Shown: positions 8,287 through 16,563, counted from the first letter of the stretch. The stretch is 40,804 nt of DNA from Candidatus Cloacimonas sp. (GCA_035403355.1 DAONFA010000022.1:1-40804); one strand, 5' to 3'. The notes: generated from the letters alone by a model not told the origin. Program-made: numbers and translations.

Positions 8287-8304
8287 ATCTGCGTAATCTG
8301 CGAG
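8287..8304 (+). repeat. ATCTGCGTAATCTGCG dispersed repeat, copy 1
   Basis: ATCTGCGTAATCTGCGAG has two ATCTGCG halves in tandem. The same 16-mer occurs at 23339-23356. It lies just past the rplQ stop. The rest of 8148-8311 shows nothing I can identify. Confidence 0.5.
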
Positions 8305-8311
8305 TGTATTT

Positions 8312-8719
8312 TTACTTATTCAGGTCTTTAGCTTTGATGGCATCCTTCTTAGGTTTGATAGTGGATTCTTCCACAAACTGGATAATAGCCATCGGGGCAT
8401 TATCCCCTCTGCGAAAACCTGCTTTCAACACCCGGGTGTAACCCCCGTTTCTGCCTTCAAAAGCCGGGGCAATTTCGTCAAATAATTTTTTAACCAGGGT
8501 TCTATTGCCCAGAACGCTATAAGCCAGGCGTCTGGAATGGACAGTGTCATTTTTACCGTAAGTGATTACGCGTTCTACATATCTTCTCAATTCTTTTGCT
8601 TTCGGGAGGGTTGTCTTCAGCTGTCCATGTTCTATCATTGATTTAACAAGATTTCTCATCATCAAGCGGCGGGCATCCATTTCCCTGCCAAATTTTCTTC
8701 CTTCAACTCTATGTCTCAT
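8312..8719 (-). CDS. rplQ: 50S ribosomal protein L17
   Basis: L17 is a large-subunit protein near the exit-tunnel side of the ribosome. The N-terminus MRHRVEGRKFGREMDARRLM and the block KTTLPKAKELRRYVERVIT are diagnostic. At 135 residues it has a ~15-residue basic C-terminal extension beyond the common core. It is the last gene of the ribosomal cluster. Its start overlaps the end of rpoA by 11 bp, so its ribosome binding site (AAGAAGGTG) lies in the rpoA coding sequence and translation is probably coupled. No classical terminator follows. Confidence 0.96.
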   Translation of the reverse strand: MRHRVEGRKFGREMDARRLMMRNLVKSMIEHGQLKTTLPKAKELRRYVERVITYGKNDTVHSRRLAYSVLGNRTLVKKLFDEIAPAFEGRNGGYTRVLKAGFRRGDNAPMAIIQFVEESTIKPKKDAIKAKDLNK

Positions 8720-9890
8720 TTTTCACCTTCTTTTTGGAGCCGGGAACCGGCTTACGCACTGTTGCAGTAGTTACTGGTTCTTTGGTCTTTTTTTCTTTGG
8801 GTGCAGGTTTTTCAGCAACCGGTTTGGTTTTAGGTTTTGCCTTTGTTTTTGTTTCTGAAACCTTGGTTTCTTTTTCTTCAACCGGAAGGACACCTCTGTT
8901 TCTCGCTTCTCTAATTTGACGGTAAATAGAATCAACATCCATTCCGAGGTGTAAATCGTAAGTTTTTAGTTTTTGCATTATTTCTTCCAGAGATTTTTTA
9001 CCGAAATTCCGGAATTTAAGCATCTCGGGTTCCGATTTAGAAACCAGATCGCCAATAGTATCAATTTTTGCCTGGGATAAACAATTGGCAGCGCGCACGC
9101 TAAGTTCAATTTCGCGAACATTTTTCGCCAATTTTCTTTCCAATTCTTCCAATTCGGGGTCTAATTCTATATCGCGTATGTATTGCGGTTCAATTTCAAA
9201 CAGAGATATTTTAGCTGCCATATCTTTCAAAATCTTGGCAGAAAGAAATAGCGCAATGGATGGTTCTGTAGCACCATTGGTAAAAATCTCCAGAATTAAG
9301 CGATCGTAATTCATTCTTTCTTTCACCCGTTGATGAGTAACACTGAAATTTACCTTCAGCACAGGTGAATAGATAGAATCAATCGGAATAAAACCAACCG
9401 CTTTACCCTCGGGATTTTGTCTATCTGCGGAAACATAACCCCTTCCGATACCTACAATCATTTCCAGCCGAAAATCAATATCATCTACCACTTCCAGCAG
9501 ATAAAGGTCTTTATTGATAATTTTCACATAGGAATTTTCCTGAATATCAGAGGCATGGATTTGCCCTTTTCCTTTGTGTTCAAGAACCAATGATACTTCT
9601 TCTATGGAACTGGAATATATAACAAGTTTCTTTAGTCGCAAAATTAGATCAATGTAATCAGAATTTGTTCCCGGAATAGGACAAAATTCATGATGCAAAC
9701 CCTCAATTCGGACAAAACGAATCGCTGCCCCTTGAATGGAAGATAGCAAAATCCGACGCAAGGTATTTCCCATCGTGGTGCCAAATCCCGGTTCCAGAGG
9801 ACCGATTTCAAACTTGCCGTAAGTGCGGGAATATGTCTGTTTATCATAATCCACGCCTTCGGGCATTTGTAAAGGTTCAAGATACATCAT
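8709..9890 (-). CDS. rpoA: DNA-directed RNA polymerase subunit alpha
   Basis: Alpha dimerises to nucleate RNA polymerase and contacts UP elements and activators. The N-terminal domain has GFGTTMGNTLRRILLSSIQG (assembly) and later YDRLILEIFTNG. The C-terminal domain, about 255-320, has ELSVRAANCLSQAKIDTIGD and FRNFGKKSLEEI. Most bacterial alphas are about 310-350 residues; this one is 393 because a ~60-residue Lys/Pro/Thr/Glu tail follows the C-terminal domain. Codon use in the tail does not look foreign. It follows rpsD by 25 bp and overlaps rplQ. Confidence 0.96.
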   Translation of the reverse strand: MMYLEPLQMPEGVDYDKQTYSRTYGKFEIGPLEPGFGTTMGNTLRRILLSSIQGAAIRFVRIEGLHHEFCPIPGTNSDYIDLILRLKKLVIYSSSIEEVSLVLEHKGKGQIHASDIQENSYVKIINKDLYLLEVVDDIDFRLEMIVGIGRGYVSADRQNPEGKAVGFIPIDSIYSPVLKVNFSVTHQRVKERMNYDRLILEIFTNGATEPSIALFLSAKILKDMAAKISLFEIEPQYIRDIELDPELEELERKLAKNVREIELSVRAANCLSQAKIDTIGDLVSKSEPEMLKFRNFGKKSLEEIMQKLKTYDLHLGMDVDSIYRQIREARNRGVLPVEEKETKVSETKTKAKPKTKPVAEKPAPKEKKTKEPVTTATVRKPVPGSKKKVKNET

Positions 9891-9915
9891 AGCTGCTCCT
9901 TAAGCTTGTAACATA

Positions 9916-10533
9916 TTACTTGGAGTAGAACTCAACAATAAGACGCAGGTCACAAGTAACCGGAATCTCACTGATTGCGGGAAGGGAAAGAAATTGACCG
10001 CGGAAATTTTCTTTATCTATACTTAACCAGGAATAAGGTGATGAGGCCTCTGTTTTATCCATCGCTTCCAATAGAGGTTTCATTCCTTTGCTCTTGGGAC
10101 GCACTTCAATGATGTCTCCCCCCTTAAGCAAATAGGAAGGAATATCCACTTTCCTGCCATTAACCAGAAAATGACCATGATTAACGAATTGACGCGCCTG
10201 CATTCTGGTTACGGCAAAACCCATCCGATAAACAACATTATCTAAACGGCGTTCCAATAGCAATAATAAATTATCACCTGTAACACCGGGAGCTTTGGCA
10301 GCTTTCTTAAAATAATTGCTGAACTGCCTTTCCAGTAAATTATAGGTATTGCGTAGTTTTTGCTTTTCCCGCAAGTGCAAATTGTAATCGGAGGGCTTAC
10401 GATGCATAACTCTGCCATGCTGCCCGGCTGGAAATTTGCGTCTGCTTAATACTTTATCATATTTTGCATTGCCATAGATATTTTCTCCAAATCTACGACA
10501 AATTTTTGCTTTAGGTCCTGTATATCTTGCCAT
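9916..10533 (-). CDS. rpsD: 30S ribosomal protein S4
   Basis: S4 binds 16S rRNA early in small-subunit assembly. In many bacteria it is also the translational repressor of the alpha operon. The 205 residues start MARYTGPKAKICRRFGENIYG. The S4 RNA-binding domain follows (RLDNVVYRMGFAVTRMQARQ, NHGHFLVNGRKVDIPSYLL). Only one Cys is present near the N-terminus, so this is the zinc-free form. It sits 9 bp after rpsK, the usual alpha-operon position. Autoregulation here is inference from other species. Confidence 0.97.
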   Translation of the reverse strand: MARYTGPKAKICRRFGENIYGNAKYDKVLSRRKFPAGQHGRVMHRKPSDYNLHLREKQKLRNTYNLLERQFSNYFKKAAKAPGVTGDNLLLLLERRLDNVVYRMGFAVTRMQARQFVNHGHFLVNGRKVDIPSYLLKGGDIIEVRPKSKGMKPLLEAMDKTEASSPYSWLSIDKENFRGQFLSLPAISEIPVTCDLRLIVEFYSK

Positions 10534-10542
10534 TATTACTCC

Positions 10543-10932
10543 TTATATCCTTCTGGTTTTAGGTGGACGACAGCCATTATGCGGAATAGGAGTAGCATCT
10601 TTAATCATCGTAACTTTCATCCCGGCTGCATTTATTGCCCGAATTGCGGATTCTCTTCCGCCTCCGGGACCTTTAACAATCACTCCAACCTTCTGAATTC
10701 CCATATCCAAACCTGCCTTAGCTACTTCTGAAGCGGCAACTTGAGCTGCAAAAGGAGTACTTTTACGAGAGCCCTTGTTACCAACTTTGCCTCCGCTTGA
10801 CCAGGCAAGAACATTTCCCGCTCTATCAGTTAAAGTAACAATAGTGTTATTAAAACTGGAATGAACAAAGAACAGTCCTTCATCAAAGGCAAGGCGCACT
10901 CTTTTTTTCTTAGTTCTGGTTTTTGTAGCCAT
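10543..10932 (-). CDS. rpsK: 30S ribosomal protein S11
   Basis: S11 lies on the platform of the small subunit near the mRNA exit and the E site. The 129-residue protein shows the family blocks HSSFNNTIVTLTDRAGNVL, GNKGSRKSTPFAAQ, VKGPGGGRESAIRA and the C-terminal PHNGCRPPKTRRI. Its N-terminus is short and very basic (MATKTRTKKKRVR). It lies 9 bp after rpsM and 9 bp before rpsD, inside the alpha block. Confidence 0.97.
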   Translation of the reverse strand: MATKTRTKKKRVRLAFDEGLFFVHSSFNNTIVTLTDRAGNVLAWSSGGKVGNKGSRKSTPFAAQVAASEVAKAGLDMGIQKVGVIVKGPGGGRESAIRAINAAGMKVTMIKDATPIPHNGCRPPKTRRI

Positions 10933-10941
10933 TATCCTCTC

Positions 10942-11310
10942 CTATTTCTTTCTCTTTATTGTGTTTCCGCGAGGACCTTTGCGGGTTCTGGCATTAGTAT
11001 GAGTTCTCTGTCCGTGGACAGGAAGTCCGCGTTTATGTCTTAAACCGCGATAGCAACCAATTTCCATCAACCGTTTAATATTCATCGCTACCTGAGTTCT
11101 AAGAGAACCTTCAACAACATATTCATTCTGAATAATATCCCGCAGGATTTTTTCCTCTTCAATGGTAAGATCGGCTACTTTTTTCATTTGATCAATGTTC
11201 GCCTTATTACAGATTTCTATGGCACTTGACCTGCCAATTCCATAGATATAAGTTAACCCAATAAACAAGCGTTTGTTTTTCGGAAGTTCAATACCAGCTA
11301 TATGTGCCAA
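10942..11310 (-). CDS. rpsM: 30S ribosomal protein S13
   Basis: S13 sits in the head of the small subunit and bridges to 50S L5. The 122 residues begin MAHIAGIELPKNKRLFIGLT and contain the helix-two-turn-helix region YIYGIGRSSAIEICNKANI. The conserved basic end has GLRHKRGLPVHGQRTHTNAR followed by KGPRGNTIKRKK. It follows rpmJ by 11 bp and precedes rpsK by 9 bp. Confidence 0.97.
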   Translation of the reverse strand: MAHIAGIELPKNKRLFIGLTYIYGIGRSSAIEICNKANIDQMKKVADLTIEEEKILRDIIQNEYVVEGSLRTQVAMNIKRLMEIGCYRGLRHKRGLPVHGQRTHTNARTRKGPRGNTIKRKK

Positions 11311-11321
11311 GTTTTTCCTCC

Positions 11322-11438
11322 TTAACCCTGTCTTTGTTTATGTTTGGGATTTGAACTGCAAATAACCCGGATTATGCCGTGGCGTTTAATAATTCTGCAG
11401 TCCTTGCAGATTTTTTTAACGGAAGCTCTCACTTTCAT
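11322..11438 (-). CDS. rpmJ: 50S ribosomal protein L36 (zinc form)
   Basis: This small gene encodes 38 residues beginning MKVRASVKKICKDCRIIKR and ending NPKHKQRQG. Cys11, Cys14, Cys27 and a nearby His form the zinc-ribbon ligands of the C+ type of L36. This is the smallest large-subunit protein. The 40-bp gap after infA and the 11-bp gap before rpsM are typical of the infA-rpmJ-rpsM junction. The start is ATG 11438 with a GGAG-type site upstream. Confidence 0.95.
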   Translation of the reverse strand: MKVRASVKKICKDCRIIKRHGIIRVICSSNPKHKQRQG

Positions 11439-11478
11439 TATCATCTCCTTGTTATAGCCCAAGGGCTTATACAATCAT

Positions 11479-11697
11479 TCATTTATAACGGTAGGTAATT
11501 CTGCCGCGGGTAAGGTCATAGGGCGAAAGTTCCACTTTAACTTTATCTCCCGGCAGAATTCTAATATAATTCATTCTCATTTTCCCTGAAGAATGTGCCA
11601 ATATTTCATGACCATTTTCCAGGGTTACGCGAAAAGTTGTGTTGGGTAGTGCTTCTGTCACCACTCCTTCCACTTCAATAACACCGGATTTACTCAT
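11479..11697 (-). CDS. infA: Translation initiation factor IF-1
   Basis: IF-1 is an OB-fold protein that occupies the 30S A site during initiation. From ATG 11697 the protein is 72 residues, the family's usual length: MSKSGVIEVEGVVTEALPNT, then GHEILAHSSGKMRMNYIRIL, PGDKVKVELSPYDL and TRGRITYRYK. An in-frame TTG at 11712 would add MRKLV but overlaps the map stop; GAGGAA before ATG 11697 favours the shorter form. It lies 11 bp after map. Confidence 0.96.
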   Translation of the reverse strand: MSKSGVIEVEGVVTEALPNTTFRVTLENGHEILAHSSGKMRMNYIRILPGDKVKVELSPYDLTRGRITYRYK

Positions 11698-11708
11698 AAC
11701 TAATTTCC

Positions 11709-12470
11709 TCAACCGGCAACTGTTAAAATTTCGGGTGCACCATCGGTTACTAAAATAGTATGTTCAAAATGAGCAGATAAACTATTATCCGCCACTTTAA
11801 ATTCCCAACCATTTTCCGATACACGATTTGTGCCGATATTAACCATCGGTTCAATCGCTAAAGTCATTCCTGCAGCTAAACGAGGACCTCTACCCTGTTT
11901 TCCGATATTAGGTATCATTGGCTCTTCGTGTAAATCCCGTCCAACTCCATGACCGGTTAAATCATCCGCTACAAAATAACCCTTGAATTTCACAAAAGAG
12001 CCAATCGCATAAGAAATATCGCCTACACGGTTTCCCGGAATAGCGGCTGCAATTCCTCTGTAAAGAGCATCTTTAGTTACTTGCAAAAGGTCTTCTGCTT
12101 CTGCGGATATTTTTCCTACTCTGTATGTTCTGGCTGCATCCCCGTTATATCCATCAAGAACTACTCCAAGATCAATTCCGATGATATCGCCTTCCTGCAA
12201 AATCTTTTTGGCGCTGGGAATTCCATGCACAATCTGTTCATTGATAGAGGCACAGATAGAGCCGGGAAACGGAGGTAAACTATCCACCCGGTATCCCTTA
12301 AATGAAGGGCTGCCACCTCTACTGCGAATAAAATCCTCAGCATATTTATCCAGTTCCAGAGTGCTAATTCCGGGACGAATAATTTCTTCCAGAGCGTCCA
12401 GCAGGCAACCTATAATCCGGCAGCTTTTGCGCATTTTTTCTATCTCAGTGGGCGATTTGATGTATATCAT
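11709..12470 (-). CDS. map: Methionine aminopeptidase, type I
   Basis: This cytosolic metalloenzyme removes the initiator methionine from new proteins. The 253 residues carry the pita-bread fold's ligands: two Asp in GIDLGVVLDGYNGDAARTY, the His in LTGHGVGRDLHEEP, Glu in LAIEPMVNIG and Glu near the end in FEHTILVTDG. There is no N-terminal zinc-finger extension, consistent with type Ia. It sits 5 bp after secY. In many bacteria adk separates secY and map; here it is missing. Confidence 0.96.
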   Translation of the reverse strand: MIYIKSPTEIEKMRKSCRIIGCLLDALEEIIRPGISTLELDKYAEDFIRSRGGSPSFKGYRVDSLPPFPGSICASINEQIVHGIPSAKKILQEGDIIGIDLGVVLDGYNGDAARTYRVGKISAEAEDLLQVTKDALYRGIAAAIPGNRVGDISYAIGSFVKFKGYFVADDLTGHGVGRDLHEEPMIPNIGKQGRGPRLAAGMTLAIEPMVNIGTNRVSENGWEFKVADNSLSAHFEHTILVTDGAPEILTVAG

Positions 12471-12475
12471 ATTCC

Positions 12476-13789
12476 TTACATTGAGCGTCCGCGCAATTTC
12501 CCTTTCTTCATAAAACCATCATAGTGACGCATAACCAGATGGGATTCTATTTGTTGCAATGTATCCAAAGCTACACCAACCACAATCAGCAAACCGGTTC
12601 CCCCAAAATAAAAAGGAAGCTCTAACTGATTACTCATAATTTCCGGTAACAAAGCGATAAAAGCAAAGAAAATAGCTCCGGGAAGAGTAATTCGCACTAA
12701 AACATTATTAATATATTCTGCGGTCTTTTTTCCTGGTTTCTTACCTGGAATATGACCACCGTATTTTACCATATTTTCTGCCATTTCTGTAGGGTTAAGC
12801 ACAATAGCAGTATAAAAATAAGCAAAGAAAATAATGAGCCCGACATATAAGATAGTATAAATAATAGAACCCGGTGAAAGTAATTCCTTTAAAGTAGTCC
12901 AGAAAGCAGTTTCCTTCCCTAATAGAACAATGATTGTGGCAGGAAACATTAAAACGCTTTGAGCAAAGATGATTGGAATAACACCTGCTGTATTAACTCT
13001 TAGAGGTATATAAGTACTTTGACCACCGTAAACTCTTCTTCCCACTATCTTTTTGGCATATTGAACCGGAATTTTACGCACTGCTTCCGTAACGAAAATA
13101 ACAGCTGCAGTTACTATCACCATTAAAGCTACGGAAATAATTGCCTTCCATACATAAGAAGGGTCACCGGGTATCTTTTGAATCATTCTTACAAAACCTT
13201 CCGGATAACGAGATATTATTCCGGCAAAAATGATTAGGGAAATACCATTACCAATTCCGTGCTCCGTAATTTGTTCTCCAATCCACATAACAATCATAGT
13301 TCCTGTAACCAGGGTAATTATTCCTGTTAAATGAAATAAAAAATTAGAACTTGGGACAACTCCAACGGACAAACTGGCTAACCACATAGTGATTGTTATA
13401 GCATTAAAAGCAGCCAATATAACAGTTCCATAACGAGTTATCTGATTCAGTTTCTTCTGTCCGTCCGCTCCTTCCTTACGCAATTTTTCAAAATAGGGAA
13501 TGATGCTTCCTAAGAGCTGAATTACAATGGATGCGGTAATATAGGGCATAATACCCAAAGCAAAAACTGAAGCTCGTTCAAAATTTCCGCCCACAAAGAG
13601 GTCTAACAAACCAAAAAGATTTTTTCCACCGCTATCTACTCCTGCAAAGTAAGCTTTCAACGCGGTAGCATTAACTCCGGGAAGAGGAATAAAGCTACCT
13701 AAGCGATAAAGCACTAAGAATAGAGCTGTAAATAATATCTTTTTCTTTAAATCCGGTATCCGGAATACATTTCCTATTGTTTTTAACAA
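12476..13789 (-). CDS. secY: Preprotein translocase subunit SecY
   Basis: SecY forms the protein-conducting channel of the inner membrane. The 437-residue protein has ten hydrophobic segments. Family motifs include the first-helix start LFLVLYRLGSFIPLPGV, a plug region (GLLDLFVGGNFERASVFALGI) and ISLIIFAGI. The probable start is TTG 13789, giving MLKTIGNVFRIPDLKKKI as in other SecY proteins. GGAGG at the end of rplO lies about 9 bp before it, and no ATG fits. Only 1 bp separates it from rplO, so translation is likely coupled. Confidence 0.96.
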   Translation of the reverse strand: MLKTIGNVFRIPDLKKKILFTALFLVLYRLGSFIPLPGVNATALKAYFAGVDSGGKNLFGLLDLFVGGNFERASVFALGIMPYITASIVIQLLGSIIPYFEKLRKEGADGQKKLNQITRYGTVILAAFNAITITMWLASLSVGVVPSSNFLFHLTGIITLVTGTMIVMWIGEQITEHGIGNGISLIIFAGIISRYPEGFVRMIQKIPGDPSYVWKAIISVALMVIVTAAVIFVTEAVRKIPVQYAKKIVGRRVYGGQSTYIPLRVNTAGVIPIIFAQSVLMFPATIIVLLGKETAFWTTLKELLSPGSIIYTILYVGLIIFFAYFYTAIVLNPTEMAENMVKYGGHIPGKKPGKKTAEYINNVLVRITLPGAIFFAFIALLPEIMSNQLELPFYFGGTGLLIVVGVALDTLQQIESHLVMRHYDGFMKKGKLRGRSM

Positions 13790-13790
13790 G

Positions 13791-14246
13791 TTACATTACC
13801 TCCGCTTTGCCACCGTTTTTTTCAATAAGCTCTTTGGCTCTTTGAGAGAAAGCATTAGCTTTGATTGTAACGGTTTTCGTGAATTCATCTTTTACCCCAG
13901 CCAGAACTTTAACCGGTGCCTTGGCTTTCTTTCCCTTAGTGGGAATTAAACCCATTTTTTCCATCGCAGGTATATCTAATTCAGTTAGTTCCAAATCCTG
14001 TAAACGGTAGAGATTTAGGATGCGGTAATTTTCACGGAAGATATTCTTAAAACCGCGTTTGGGTAAACGACGGTTTAATGGCATTTGACCACCCTCAAAA
14101 CGGGGAGGAACATTCCCTCCGGCACGCGCTTTTTTACCTTTGTGACCACGTCCGGCTTGATGTCCCCAACCGGAACCCTGTCCTTTTCCTACGCGTTTTT
14201 TGTCTTTTTTGCCTGCGGGTCTTTCCAGATTTGATAAAGTTAACAT
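13791..14246 (-). CDS. rplO: 50S ribosomal protein L15
   Basis: L15 binds 23S rRNA in late large-subunit assembly. The 151 residues have the glycine/lysine-rich N-terminus (MLTLSNLERPAGKKDKKRVG, then GSGWGHQAGRGHKGKKARAG), PPRFEGGQMPLNRRLPKRGF, and a C-terminal domain with VKVLAGV and KANAFSQRAKELIEKNGGKA. Its end supplies the ribosome binding site of secY. It lies 2 bp after rpmD. Confidence 0.96.
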   Translation of the reverse strand: MLTLSNLERPAGKKDKKRVGKGQGSGWGHQAGRGHKGKKARAGGNVPPRFEGGQMPLNRRLPKRGFKNIFRENYRILNLYRLQDLELTELDIPAMEKMGLIPTKGKKAKAPVKVLAGVKDEFTKTVTIKANAFSQRAKELIEKNGGKAEVM

Positions 14247-14248
14247 TT

Positions 14249-14434
14249 CTATTCCTCCTTCAGTTCTTCAACTTTTAAAAGGTAAGATACTTTATCAATC
14301 ATACCTCGGATGGAAGGGCTATCATTATGAATACGACTGTGACCAATTTTCCCCAGACCGAGGGCTTTGATAACCTTTTTATGGTCTTCAATACGATTTA
14401 TAGTACTGCGGATTTGAGTAACTTTAATTTTCAT
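14249..14434 (-). CDS. rpmD: 50S ribosomal protein L30
   Basis: L30 is a small, non-essential-in-some-species large-subunit protein with a ferredoxin-like fold. The 61 residues MKIKVTQIRSTINRIEDHKK and KALGLGKIGHSRIHNDSPSI match the family in length and order. The start overlaps the end of rpsE by 4 bp (ATGA), indicating coupled translation. It lies between rpsE and rplO as in the spc operon. Confidence 0.95.
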   Translation of the reverse strand: MKIKVTQIRSTINRIEDHKKVIKALGLGKIGHSRIHNDSPSIRGMIDKVSYLLKVEELKEE

Positions 14435-14949
14435 TTCTCCTCCTGACCAGTAATTTGAGCTATGGTTTTATTTCTGAGCCGGGCAATATCGGAAAGAGTA
14501 CGCATAGATTTCAAACCGTTTATAGTAGCTTTTACTACATTTGTCGGAGTATTGGAACCTAAGGATTTACACAAAATATTTTCTATGCCGGCTACTTCAA
14601 AAATGGCTCGGGCTGTTCCTCCAGCAATTACTCCGGTTCCTGGAGCAGCTGGTTTTATGAGAACCCGGGAAGCACCATAACGCGCTACTATTTCGTGGGG
14701 AACGGTTCCTTTCACGATCGGCACCTTAAACATATTTTTAACGGCTTTTTCTTTGGCTTTTCTAATGGCATCGGCAATTTCATTCGCTTTGCCATTTCCC
14801 ACACCAACATTACCTTGTTTATCACCAACTACTACAATTGCGGAAAAGCTGAAGTTCCTGCCGCCTTTTACTACTTTGGCAACACGCTTGGTTTCTACAA
14901 CCTTCTCAATCAATTTTTCTTCTTCTAAACGATTATGTTCGTTATTCAT
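14431..14949 (-). CDS. rpsE: 30S ribosomal protein S5
   Basis: S5 lies near the decoding region and mRNA entry and affects fidelity. The 172-residue protein has the double-stranded RNA-binding-like N-terminal domain (RVAKVVKGGRNFSFSAIVVV, GDKQGNVGVGNGKANE) and the C-terminal domain with VLIKPAAPGTGVIAGG and LGSNTPTNVVKATINGL. A short acidic N-terminus (MNNEHNRLEEEKLIEK) precedes the core. It follows rplR by 11 bp. Confidence 0.97.
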   Translation of the reverse strand: MNNEHNRLEEEKLIEKVVETKRVAKVVKGGRNFSFSAIVVVGDKQGNVGVGNGKANEIADAIRKAKEKAVKNMFKVPIVKGTVPHEIVARYGASRVLIKPAAPGTGVIAGGTARAIFEVAGIENILCKSLGSNTPTNVVKATINGLKSMRTLSDIARLRNKTIAQITGQEEK

Positions 14950-14960
14950 CTTATCACTCC

Positions 14961-15332
14961 TTAGAATTCCAATCCGGCTTTGCGTGCACCATCGGCAAGG
15001 GCTTTCACTCTTCCGTGATATTTATATCCGGCACGGTCAAAAGCAACTTTTGTTATTCCGGCAGCAAGTGCTTTTTCTCCAAGTTTTACGCCTACTTCAA
15101 AACTTTGTGCCGTTTTTTTCATTCCTTCTAAACTACCTGAATCTTTAGCTATGGTGGACATTGAAACCAAAGTAACACCTTTTGTATCGTCTATAATTTG
15201 AGCATAGATATTTCTTAGCGAACGAAAGACCACTAAACGAGGGCGTTCAGCGCTTCCGCTTAAATTCTTGCGGATAGATAAATGCCGCCGGGTGCGAAGT
15301 GCATTCTTAATTTTACAGCTTGAAGTTATCAT
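14961..15332 (-). CDS. rplR: 50S ribosomal protein L18
   Basis: L18 binds 5S rRNA with L5 and anchors it to the large subunit. The 123 residues show RTRRHLSIRKNLSGSAERPR, LVVFRSLRNIYAQIIDD and the C-terminal VAFDRAGYKYHGRVKALADG followed by ARKAGLEF. Length and order fit the family. It is 16 bp from rplF and 11 bp from rpsE. Confidence 0.97.
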   Translation of the reverse strand: MITSSCKIKNALRTRRHLSIRKNLSGSAERPRLVVFRSLRNIYAQIIDDTKGVTLVSMSTIAKDSGSLEGMKKTAQSFEVGVKLGEKALAAGITKVAFDRAGYKYHGRVKALADGARKAGLEF

Positions 15333-15348
15333 TTCTTTTCACCTTCCC

Positions 15349-15921
15349 TTATTTAGTTCCTGCTTTTCCGGCTTTAATAATAACATGCTCGTCATTATAA
15401 CGAATACCTTTACCTTTGTAATTTTCCGGAGGACGGCAATTGCGAACTTCAGCTGCAAATTGCCCTACCAGCTGTTTATCTATCCCTTTGATAGTAATTA
15501 TGCTTTGAAAATCGGAACGAATTCCTTTGGAGCGGGGAATAGCTTCCGCTTTTACTTGTAATTCTTCAGGTATCTGTAACAAAATATCATGCGAATAGCC
15601 GACAGTAAGTTTGAGCCAATGACCAATTACTTCTGAAGAATAACCCGTGCCATAAATATGCAGGATTTTTTGAAATCCTTCCGTTACTCCGGTAACCATA
15701 TTTTGTAACAAAGCACGCGTTAAACCATGTAAAGCGCGCTGGTTTTTGCTATCGTCAGCACGATTAACTTTTAGCAGGTTATCGCTTATTTCAACAGAAA
15801 TGCCGGGCAGAAGTTGCCATTGCAGTTCACCCAGATTTCCTTTGATGGTAACAATGTTATCGGAAACACTAACTTGCGCTCCGTTTATTAATTTGATAGG
15901 GGCTCTTCCAATGCGTGACAT
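15349..15921 (-). CDS. rplF: 50S ribosomal protein L6
   Basis: L6 sits near the factor-binding site below the L7/L12 stalk. From ATG 15921 the protein has 190 residues: MSRIGRAPIKLINGAQVSVS, NLVTGV-type sequence MVTGVTEGFQKILHIYGTGY, and the C-terminal CRPPENYKGKGIRYNDEHV with basic end. GGAG lies 6 bp before this ATG. A longer in-frame start (GTG at about 15936) would overlap rpsH and is unlikely. It is slightly longer than the usual ~180 residues. Confidence 0.95.
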   Translation of the reverse strand: MSRIGRAPIKLINGAQVSVSDNIVTIKGNLGELQWQLLPGISVEISDNLLKVNRADDSKNQRALHGLTRALLQNMVTGVTEGFQKILHIYGTGYSSEVIGHWLKLTVGYSHDILLQIPEELQVKAEAIPRSKGIRSDFQSIITIKGIDKQLVGQFAAEVRNCRPPENYKGKGIRYNDEHVIIKAGKAGTK

Positions 15922-15932
15922 CTTCTTCTCCC

Positions 15933-16346
15933 TCACCAAACCTTGCAGATATATTCGCCGCCAACGCTTTTCAAACGGGCATCTCTATCTACCATAACAC
16001 CCTGGCTGGTAGAAATAATTGCACAGCCGGTATTATTATACACACAGGGTAATTTATCAGCTTTCACATAAACCCTTCTTCCAGGTTTTGAGATCCTCTG
16101 AATTCCCTGCAAAACAGGTTCTCCGTCATTAGTATAACGCAGAATTACTAATATTCGTCTATAGTTTATTTTATGCTCCGGATCTCTATCAAGAACTTGA
16201 AAGCTGTTTACAAAGTTCTCTTCCGCCAGTATATTAACCAGTGCCTCTACGAGTTTATTGTGGTTAACAGTTACTTGGGAATGTCCGGCACGATATGCAT
16301 TGCGGATTTTAGTTAATGCATCAGCTATCGGATCACTAACGCTCAT
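15933..16346 (-). CDS. rpsH: 30S ribosomal protein S8
   Basis: S8 binds the central domain of 16S rRNA, and in E. coli it represses the spc operon. The 137 residues begin MSVSDPIADALTKIRNAYRA and contain RYTNDGEPVLQGIQRISKPG and RRVYVKADKLPCVYNNTGCA, with ISTSQGVMVDRDAR near the end and a C-terminal GGEYICKVW. It lies 21 bp after rpsZ and 11 bp before rplF. Confidence 0.97.
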   Translation of the reverse strand: MSVSDPIADALTKIRNAYRAGHSQVTVNHNKLVEALVNILAEENFVNSFQVLDRDPEHKINYRRILVILRYTNDGEPVLQGIQRISKPGRRVYVKADKLPCVYNNTGCAIISTSQGVMVDRDARLKSVGGEYICKVW

Positions 16347-16367
16347 TTTATTCTCCTCTGTCTTTTT

Positions 16368-16553
16368 TTACCAGCTGCTTCTGGTTATTCCAGGTATTTG
16401 ACCTTGTGAAGCATACTTACGGAAGCACAAACGGCACATTCCGAAATCGCGCATATAGGCACGAGGGCGACCACAAATCTTGCAGCGGTTATATTTTCTA
16501 ACTCTGTATTTAGGGGTTCGTTGTTGTTTAAGAATGAGTGATTTCTTTGCCAC
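16368..16553 (-). CDS. rpsZ: 30S ribosomal protein S14, zinc type
   Basis: S14 lies in the head of the small subunit. At 61 residues this is the short zinc-binding form. Cys24, Cys27, Cys40 and Cys43 occur in CKICGRPRAYMRDFGMCRLC as two CxxC pairs. The basic N-terminus MAKKSLILKQQRTPKYRVRK and the end GQIPGITRSSW are typical. It lies between rplE and rpsH, as usual for the spc block. It may be called rpsN in other annotations. Confidence 0.96.
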   Translation of the reverse strand: MAKKSLILKQQRTPKYRVRKYNRCKICGRPRAYMRDFGMCRLCFRKYASQGQIPGITRSSW

Positions 16554-16563
16554 TTATTTCTCC

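Noticed and set aside
15268..15561. Plus-strand frames within the ribosomal cluster
   Set aside because: They run antisense to highly conserved ribosomal genes and have no coding character of their own.
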